18,215 bases of DNA from an uncultured Rhodospirillales bacterium (GTDB taxonomy: Bacteria; Pseudomonadota; Alphaproteobacteria; Rhodospirillales; 2-02-FULL-58-16): positions 1 through 18,215 of the forward strand of contig CAJXGZ010000013.1 of NCBI GenBank assembly GCA_913053795.1, in the 5' to 3' direction. The notes under the pieces are model-generated. The model had not been told where the DNA came from. It saw nothing but the letters and a program-made list of their open reading frames with translations, and did not search any database. Positions 14,139 to 18,215 of this stretch are shown here, in pieces (within the stretch, counting starts at the first letter, position 1; each line of letters begins with the position of its first letter). Made by a program: the position numbers and the translations under genes.

Positions 14139-14899
14139 TGGAGCGGCGTTTTCACTGTACGGCGTGCGGCAAATGCTGCTACGGCAAATTGCCGCTGACC
14201 CTTAACGACGCCGTCGCCAACGCCGAACGGTTTCCCTTGGCCATGATGTGGACGACCATACGGCAAGGCGCGAAATCCTTCGCCATTAACGCGCGGCTGG
14301 GGACATGTGTGAAACTTGGAAAACGCAAGCAGGTTGCGGTGCAGATCACCCCGGTTTCCTACTTGCCGCCTTCGCTTCCTTGCCCGGCGTTGGCGCCCGA
14401 TGGCCTCTGCTCCATCCATGCGGACAAACCGTCCCGGTGCCGGACCATGCCCTTTTATCCCTATCGTGAAGAGGGCGACCAATCCGATCAGTTGGTTCCC
14501 CGGAAGGGATGGTTATGCGAAACGTCCGGCGAGGCGCCCGTCGTCTACCTGAACAAGAAAATAGTTCACCGCGAGGATTTTGAGCGCGAACGGCGGCGGC
14601 TTATGGATCAGACGCCTGTTTTGCGGGCTTATGCGGATGGATTAATGGCCAACGCGCCCAATGTGGCGGCGGCGATTGAAAAAGAGGCGAAAAAGCCGAG
14701 GGGGGGCTTTGTCATACTCAACTTCACCGCCATTGTGTCCCGGCTTCCCCAGATCGACATGGCCGCTTTCGCCCAAAAGCAGCTTCCGGTGCTAACCGGG
14801 CTCGCCGATAAAACGGCGGGCATGTCCGACGCCGCGGAATTTCATCAATATTACCGCGACAGCGCTAAGGGAATGGAACGCTTCCTGGAGCGGCTTTAA
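14138..14899 (+). CDS. YkgJ-family cysteine-cluster protein (putative zinc/iron chelator)
   Basis: 253-aa member of the YkgJ/UPF0153 cysteine-cluster family. It shows C-x2-C-x2-CC (C7, C10, C13, C14) near the N-terminus and the second conserved block PCPALAPDGLCSIHADKPSRCRTMPFYP, with C82, C91, H94 and C101. These eight residues are thought to hold a metal or Fe-S centre; the function is unknown. The start ATG 14138 shares one base with the ychJ stop (TGATG). A longer in-frame start at 14021 lies inside ychJ and is not family-like. It ends just before a truncated cbtA on the opposite strand, whose stop codon lies inside this gene. Confidence 0.9.
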   Translation: MERRFHCTACGKCCYGKLPLTLNDAVANAERFPLAMMWTTIRQGAKSFAINARLGTCVKLGKRKQVAVQITPVSYLPPSLPCPALAPDGLCSIHADKPSRCRTMPFYPYREEGDQSDQLVPRKGWLCETSGEAPVVYLNKKIVHREDFERERRRLMDQTPVLRAYADGLMANAPNVAAAIEKEAKKPRGGFVILNFTAIVSRLPQIDMAAFAQKQLPVLTGLADKTAGMSDAAEFHQYYRDSAKGMERFLERL

Positions 14900-15143
14900 T
14901 GGGACATTCGGCCATAAATATGGCCTGAAAACCAGCCGCCGTGACCGCATTGGCCAGAAGAGTGGACAAGAAGCGCTCAAACGCCTCGCTTGGCGCCCCG
15001 GGTTCCTCGGAAGGGGCGGGCGCATGCTCATAGGTCTCGGCCTGCAATATCAGCGGCGTTGTCGTCACCGTTTGTATGAGAGACGCAAACACGCCCGCCA
15101 AAAGGCCCGCGGCCAAGGCCGTGATGAAAATTCGCTTGATCAC
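14865..15143 (-). pseudogene. cbtA: Truncated cobalt transporter subunit cbtA remnant
   Basis: The first 75 or so residues match the N-terminus of CbtA, the membrane subunit linked to cobalt uptake: a basic start, a first TM (about 4-24), the conserved TPLILQAETYE (29-39), an acidic-Pro loop, and the beginning of a second TM (LANAVTAAGFQAIF). Intact CbtA has about 220-250 residues and five or six helices. Here the frame leaves family sequence near 14915 and ends at 14865 inside the convergent YkgJ-family gene, giving 92 aa. The 3' two thirds have therefore been lost. The start is GTG at 15143. No cbtB or cobalamin riboswitch was recognised upstream. A regulator-like box stands 47 nt upstream. 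Confidence 0.7.
14910..14925. repeat. Palindrome at the cbtA truncation point
   Basis: GGCCATA-AA-TATGGCC is a perfect 7-bp inverted repeat, 11 nt after the YkgJ-family stop codon and where the CbtA-like reading ends. It may act as a weak terminator between convergent genes or mark the deletion junction. There is no T-run. Confidence 0.4.
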
Positions 15144-15189
15144 GAGTTCTTGAATTAAACGCCTCGGTCACAGGAGTGCGGAAAAAAAT

Positions 15190-15206
15190 TGTAACAAAGT
15201 TTGCCA
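15190..15206 (-). promoter_or_regulatory. Weaker regulator box D upstream of the cbtA remnant
   Basis: TGTAACAAAGTTTGCCA keeps GTAAC and the distal C at 10-bp spacing and has the same A-rich 9-bp flank as box A on its promoter side. Placing -35 and -10 at the same distances gives CGCACT and TAATTC, ending 8 nt before the GTG at 15143. Partial half-sites also occur at 15229-15233 (GTCAC) and 15262-15266 (GTAAC), nearer the Met-rich gene. It could serve either divergent gene. Confidence 0.4.
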
Positions 15207-15343
15207 ACTGGGGCGCCCGCCATGGTTTGTCACCAAAAAGGGGGTAAACGGACAAATTTCAGTAACAGACATCCGCTTTAAATAAGGGTCGGACAAACAA
15301 GAAACAACGTGCGTTCGCGCTCGTAAAAAAAAAGGAGATGACC

Positions 15344-15838
15344 ATGAAGCGAATGTTGAGAACAATCGGCGCGGCCACCGCACTTGGGGCGATCGCCGTT
15401 GCCGGGCAGCCGGCCTTCGCCGCCGCATCCGGCCAGGACGCCGAGGGCAAAGCCACAACCAAACATCAGCAAATGCATGGCTCCGGCCAGTCCGGAATGA
15501 TGGGAAACATGATGGGCGGCATGATGGGCGGCGGTCAATCCGGAATGATGGGAAACATGATGGGCGGCATGATGGGCGGCGGCCAATCCGGAATGATGGG
15601 AAACATGATGGGGTCCGCCACGAACCCCTGCGCCGCTGAAAAAGACCTTTCGGCGGAAGACGTAAAGAAGATCATCGAAGGACGTCTCGCCTGGGACGGC
15701 AACAAGCGCCTCAAGGTCGGCGAGGTGAAGAAGAAGGGCGACGACGCCTACACCGTCGACATCGTCACCATTGATGATTCCCTGGTCGAGCGGCTCGAAG
15801 TGGACCGCAAGACCGGCGCAACCCGGCGCACTGAATGA
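15344..15838 (+). CDS. Exported Met-rich repeat protein with PepSY-like C-terminus
   Basis: 164-aa secreted protein. The signal peptide covers about 1-27 (AVAGQPAFA/A). Residues 48-90 are a Met/Gly repeat: GQSGMMGNMMGGMMGG twice and then a shortened third copy, giving 16 Met. The C-terminal part (about 100-164) contains SAEDVKKIIEGRLAWDGNKR and then YTVDIVT, similar in layout to a PepSY domain. Met-rich periplasmic proteins typically bind Cu(I)/Ag(I) by thioether sulfur, so copper buffering is the best guess. SD AAAGGAG (15331-15337) lies 6 nt before ATG 15344; an ATG at 15338 is too close to it. A hairpin follows at 15847. Confidence 0.85.
   Translation: MKRMLRTIGAATALGAIAVAGQPAFAAASGQDAEGKATTKHQQMHGSGQSGMMGNMMGGMMGGGQSGMMGNMMGGMMGGGQSGMMGNMMGSATNPCAAEKDLSAEDVKKIIEGRLAWDGNKRLKVGEVKKKGDDAYTVDIVTIDDSLVERLEVDRKTGATRRTE
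15485..15613 (+). repeat. 48-bp in-frame tandem repeats (2.7 copies)
   Basis: Units lie at 15485-15532, 15533-15580 and a partial unit at 15581-15613. They are nearly identical at DNA level, differing at a few third-codon positions in GGC/GGT and CAG/CAA, and encode the Met/Gly segment of the exported protein. Near-identity suggests recent expansion and possible copy-number variation between strains. Confidence 0.95.
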
Positions 15839-15846
15839 ACAGACTG

Positions 15847-15869
15847 GCGGCCGGGTAAATACCGGCCGC
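15847..15869 (+). terminator. GC-rich hairpin after the Met-rich gene
   Basis: GCGGCCGG-GTAAATA-CCGGCCGC is a perfect 8-bp stem with a 7-nt loop starting 9 nt after the stop codon. It is followed only by a pyrimidine-rich GCTGTTCTTCT, not a clean U-run. It may be a partial terminator or an mRNA-stabilising hairpin that sets the level of the Met-rich protein above the downstream genes. Confidence 0.5.
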
Positions 15870-15897
15870 GCTGTTCTTCTGAATGGAGGACAGGATC

Positions 15898-16092
15898 ATG
15901 GGGAATGACGGTTTCCCGCATGCCGGCATGATGGGCTGGGACAGCGGATGGCAATGGCTCGCCAGCTTCCACGGTGTTCTTTTGCTTGTCTCCCTCGTGG
16001 TCATCGTCGTCGTTGGATTCGCCCTGATCCGCGACTGGCGGCGCGAGCGCGCAAGCGGCCCGGACTTGTCAGCGCCGGAACGTAAGCAATAA
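15898..16092 (+). CDS. Small single-pass membrane protein
   Basis: 64-aa protein with a short periplasmic-type N-terminus containing H8, M11 and M12 with aromatic residues (W14, W18, W20). One strong TM helix runs about 22-44, and a positively charged cytoplasmic tail starts with RDWRRERASG. GGAGG (15885-15889) is spaced 8 nt from ATG 15898, which is preferred over an in-frame ATG at 15883. I do not recognise a named family. Its place between the Met-rich and hemerythrin-like genes, and the small-membrane-protein form common in metal-resistance loci, suggest an accessory role there. Confidence 0.75.
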   Translation: MGNDGFPHAGMMGWDSGWQWLASFHGVLLLVSLVVIVVVGFALIRDWRRERASGPDLSAPERKQ

Positions 16093-16111
16093 CGCACATA
16101 GGAAACGCGCA

Positions 16112-16528
16112 ATGCTCGGAACCAACCACTTTTCCAACGGCGACGCCGGCGTCAGAGCCATTGATGCGGGCAGGGAATATATGTTCTTCGTGCTCGACCG
16201 CTTTTTTCATCCACAAGTGATCTGCGCCGATCCGGGCGGAACCTGTTCGAGACTGGAAGACGCCATTCATTTTCTTAAGAAACACCAGGAGCGAGAGGAA
16301 CGCTTGATGATTGAAGCCGGCTATCTCGGTTACGGGTTCGCCACACACAAACGTAAACATAAAGAACTTCAGCGAAACCTGGACAAGATGAGACGCACCC
16401 TGGTTTGCGGCGGTTACGATAGCGCCATGGTGGCTGATTTTCTGACGGAATGGATGAAAAGACACGCCACGAATTTTGACAAACCTTTCGGCGACTTCGT
16501 GCGCCGGGGGGGAACTAAGACTATATAA
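16112..16528 (+). CDS. Hemerythrin-like protein lacking the first iron-ligand histidine
   Basis: 138-aa protein with the four-helix bacteriohemerythrin pattern. Visible diiron ligands are H58 and E62 (HQEREERLM), H79 and H83 (HKRKH), and H118 and D123 (HATNFD), all at family spacing. The N-terminal motif, usually IDxQH, reads IDAGR, so the first His ligand is replaced by R21; H33 is the nearest later His but is out of register. C38 and C45 add a short CADPGGTC insertion. The ATG 16112 follows the small membrane gene by 19 nt with AGGAAA upstream. Hemerythrins bind O2, NO or iron; with an altered site this one may hold a different metal centre. Confidence 0.85.
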   Translation: MLGTNHFSNGDAGVRAIDAGREYMFFVLDRFFHPQVICADPGGTCSRLEDAIHFLKKHQEREERLMIEAGYLGYGFATHKRKHKELQRNLDKMRRTLVCGGYDSAMVADFLTEWMKRHATNFDKPFGDFVRRGGTKTI

Positions 16529-16544
16529 GGGTGAGGACTTTTAC

Positions 16545-16967
16545 ATGGAAACGCTTATACAAATTTTGCTTTTCGGCGGTTTTATATTCCTCATGATGCG
16601 CTTTGGATGCGGATCGCACATGATGGGGCGTGGGCATGGCCAAGGGCATGGAAAAGACAAACAAGCTGGTGGCGGCTGTTGTGGCGGAGGAAAAGACAAG
16701 CACGACGAAGCCTCAACGGTAGACTCCACGGGGGATGAACAGCCAAAATGGGTGCAGCCCGAAGAGGACCGGGACCCCGTCTGCGGCAAGATGGTCTCCA
16801 AGGACGTGGCCAAGACCAGCGTCCATGACGGCTTGGCCTATTACTTCTGCTCGACCGATTGCCGGGACGCCTTCGAGGCCTCGCCCGAGCAATACGTAGG
16901 CCGTGAAGAGGAAACGGCGGCTCCCCGTCTCGAACAACGCCCGGCGGAGGGTGGCGGCCATGGCTGA
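16545..16967 (+). CDS. Membrane-anchored YHS-domain metal-binding protein
   Basis: 140-aa protein with one N-terminal TM (about 4-20), then a His/Met/Cys/Gly-rich linker (residues 21-54, including SHMMGRGHGQGHG and GGGCCGGG). It ends in a YHS domain at 77-118 that opens with DPVCGKMV (C80) and continues with YYFCSTDCRDAF (C102, C106). YHS domains occur in copper P-type ATPases and metal chaperones and bind metals through these cysteines. The start ATG 16545 has GTGAGGA (16531-16537) 7 nt upstream; an in-frame ATG at 16476 lies inside the hemerythrin-like gene. It overlaps the next gene by 8 nt. Copper or iron delivery is the likely role; metal identity is not shown. Confidence 0.88.
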   Translation: METLIQILLFGGFIFLMMRFGCGSHMMGRGHGQGHGKDKQAGGGCCGGGKDKHDEASTVDSTGDEQPKWVQPEEDRDPVCGKMVSKDVAKTSVHDGLAYYFCSTDCRDAFEASPEQYVGREEETAAPRLEQRPAEGGGHG

Positions 16968-17298
16968 GAACGCGCCAACCATCGACGCCCCCGGCGCCTC
17001 GCCGCCTGGCTCCGCCCCGTCACGGGTTTCCGTATATGCCCTGGGGATGAGTCTCGGGCTGTTTCTCGCTATTACCTTTGTTCTGTGCGCCGTGTTCGAC
17101 CTTTTGTTGCCTGAATTCGCCATGAACCAAGTTTGGTCGCCGCTTCTGCCGGGGTTTGTCTGGTTGAGCTGGCCCAGTTTTTTCATCGGCTTGGCCGAGA
17201 GCTTCGCCTACGGTTGGTACGTGGCCGTGATCCTCGGTCCGCTCTATAATTTTTTCGCCGCAACCCGCTTAGTCTATAGTAGACAGATTGTGAATTAA
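16960..17298 (+). CDS. DUF5676-like small membrane protein
   Basis: 112-aa protein. A Pro/Ala-rich N-terminal tail (1-22) precedes two hydrophobic helices (about 25-50 and 72-100) joined by the conserved-looking FDLLLPEFAMNQVWSPLLPG; the second helix ends in GPLYNFFAA. This resembles the DUF5676 family of two-TM proteins often found beside metal-handling genes; function unknown. ATG 16960 overlaps the YHS gene by 8 nt, so they are probably co-translated. It is the last gene of the metal set before the lipid-modifying synthase. Confidence 0.75.
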   Translation: MAENAPTIDAPGASPPGSAPSRVSVYALGMSLGLFLAITFVLCAVFDLLLPEFAMNQVWSPLLPGFVWLSWPSFFIGLAESFAYGWYVAVILGPLYNFFAATRLVYSRQIVN

Positions 17299-17315
17299 CA
17301 TTGGAGGGAACCGCC

Positions 17316-18215
17316 ATGTTGTTGTCACGTTTGCTCGAAAGAATGATCCACACCGGCACGCTCAAGGTGATCGACGCGGCCGGCGAATTGTATGTGTACA
17401 CCGGCGGCCCAGGTCCCGAAGTGACCGTTCGGCTGCATAACAAGGCCTTGCACCGAAAGCTGTTCTTCAATCCGTGCCTGTACATCGGCGAAGCCTATAT
17501 GGACGGCTCCCTGACCATCGAGAAGGGGACGCTGCCCGGCTTCCTCAAGATCGTGGCGAGCAACCTTAAGTTTTCAAAAGATCTTCCTCTGTTTTCAAAG
17601 TACAGACGGTTCTCTTGCATGTTCCGCGGCTTGCAGCAGTACAATCCGATTAGCCGGGCGCGGTCCCATGTGGTCAGCCATTACGACATTTCAAACCGGC
17701 TTTACGGCCTCTTCCTCGATCAAGACCTGCAATATTCCTGCGCCTATTACAACAACCCCGACGACAGCCTGGAAACGGCGCAGGCCAACAAACAGCGCCA
17801 TTTGGCGGCAAAGCTGCTTCTCGAGCCCGGCCAGCGCGTTCTCGACATCGGATCGGGATGGGGCGGGTTGGCGCTCTATCTCGCCGAAACCGGCGGAGGG
17901 CAGGTAACGGGATTGACCTTGTCGGACGAACAGTTAAAAGCCGCCAACCAGCGCGCCGCCGAGACTGGATTGAGCGAAAACGTCCACTTTCACCTTCGCG
18001 ACTACCGCGAAGAGAACGGGAAATACGACCGCATCGTCTCGGTCGGCATGTTCGAGCATGTGGGCGTCAATTACTATTCGGAATTTTTCGCCAAGGTGAG
18101 GGATTTGCTGGCCGATGACGGCGTCTGCGTCCTCCACTCCATCGGCCGCATGGGCGGCCCGTCCTCCACCTGCGCCTGGCTGCGCAAGTATATTTTCCCG
18201 GGCGGCTATTCACCG
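17316..18215 (+). CDS. cfa: Cyclopropane-fatty-acyl-phospholipid synthase (partial, runs off right end)
   Basis: The first 300 residues of a CFA/mycolic-type SAM-dependent methyltransferase, open to the end of the window. The N-terminal domain (about 1-115) is followed by VVSHYDISNRLYGLFLD and YSCAYY (119-145). SAM motif I VLDIGSGWGGLALYLA is at 175-190, and SVGMFEHVG (242-250) and LHSIG (273-277) line the active site. The enzyme adds a methylene bridge to unsaturated acyl chains of membrane phospholipids, usually under stress. Typical length is about 380-420 aa, so roughly the last quarter is missing. GGAGGG (17303-17308) lies 7 nt before ATG 17316, and the gap after the DUF5676-like gene is 17 nt, so it may be co-transcribed with the metal set. 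Confidence 0.94.
   Translation, partial: MLLSRLLERMIHTGTLKVIDAAGELYVYTGGPGPEVTVRLHNKALHRKLFFNPCLYIGEAYMDGSLTIEKGTLPGFLKIVASNLKFSKDLPLFSKYRRFSCMFRGLQQYNPISRARSHVVSHYDISNRLYGLFLDQDLQYSCAYYNNPDDSLETAQANKQRHLAAKLLLEPGQRVLDIGSGWGGLALYLAETGGGQVTGLTLSDEQLKAANQRAAETGLSENVHFHLRDYREENGKYDRIVSVGMFEHVGVNYYSEFFAKVRDLLADDGVCVLHSIGRMGGPSSTCAWLRKYIFPGGYSP

Noticed and set aside
15485..15613. Short regular repeats considered as a CRISPR array
   Set aside because: The units are adjacent with no unique spacers, are in frame and encode a Met/Gly segment of an exported protein.
17272..17284. GTCTA-TAG-TAGAC as a terminator before the cfa gene
   Set aside because: A 5-bp AT-containing stem inside the coding end of the DUF5676-like gene, with no T-run, is too weak to support.

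Overview
The window is a GC-rich, gene-dense stretch of a Gram-negative chromosome. Gene content and protein style (DUF374-waaA-lpxK lipid A cluster, PmbA, paired rSAM/selenodomain-associated transferases, cbtA) suggest an alphaproteobacterium, probably Rhodospirillales-like. This is inference from protein families, with no marker gene to confirm it. No rRNA, tRNA, CRISPR array or intact insertion sequence was seen, and no gap between genes exceeds about 200 bp.

Region 1 (59-7177, minus strand) is a lipid A / LPS core block. In transcription order it reads pmbA, msbA, a DUF374 acyltransferase, waaA, lpxK and an LpxL-type acyltransferase. The last four genes are coupled by 4-14 nt overlaps. 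They would finish lipid A, add Kdo, acylate it and flip it across the inner membrane. Region 2 (7220-8511, plus) is a coupled pair of small glycosyl/nucleotidyl-type transferases.

Region 3 (8508-12685) holds a minus-strand OmpR-family two-component system, a divergent pentaheme c-type cytochrome, and a convergent LapG-like periplasmic cysteine protease. The kinase has a Met/His cluster in its periplasmic domain. The regulator promoter and the protease promoter share the same layout: a 17-bp box (TGTnACAGATTkTGACG) with GxxxC half-sites 10 bp apart, then 9 bp, a -35, 17 bp, a -10, and a start codon only 6-7 nt downstream with no Shine-Dalgarno. A fourth, weaker box stands in front of a cbtA remnant. 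This looks like a small autoregulated, metal-linked regulon expressed from leaderless mRNAs.

Region 4 (12775-14899, plus) has an HMA metallochaperone behind a CueR-type promoter, a MerR-family regulator, and two small Cys-rich zinc/iron-binding proteins (YchJ and YkgJ families) that overlap each other. Region 5 (14865-15143, minus) is a 3'-truncated cbtA.

Region 6 (15344-17298, plus) is a metal-handling set: an exported Met-rich repeat protein with a PepSY-like tail, a 64-aa membrane protein, a hemerythrin-like protein that lacks its first iron-ligand His, a YHS-domain membrane protein and a DUF5676-like membrane protein. It is followed by a cyclopropane-fatty-acid synthase that runs off the right edge. 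Together regions 3-6 look like an envelope metal (probably copper) and redox stress island next to envelope-lipid genes.
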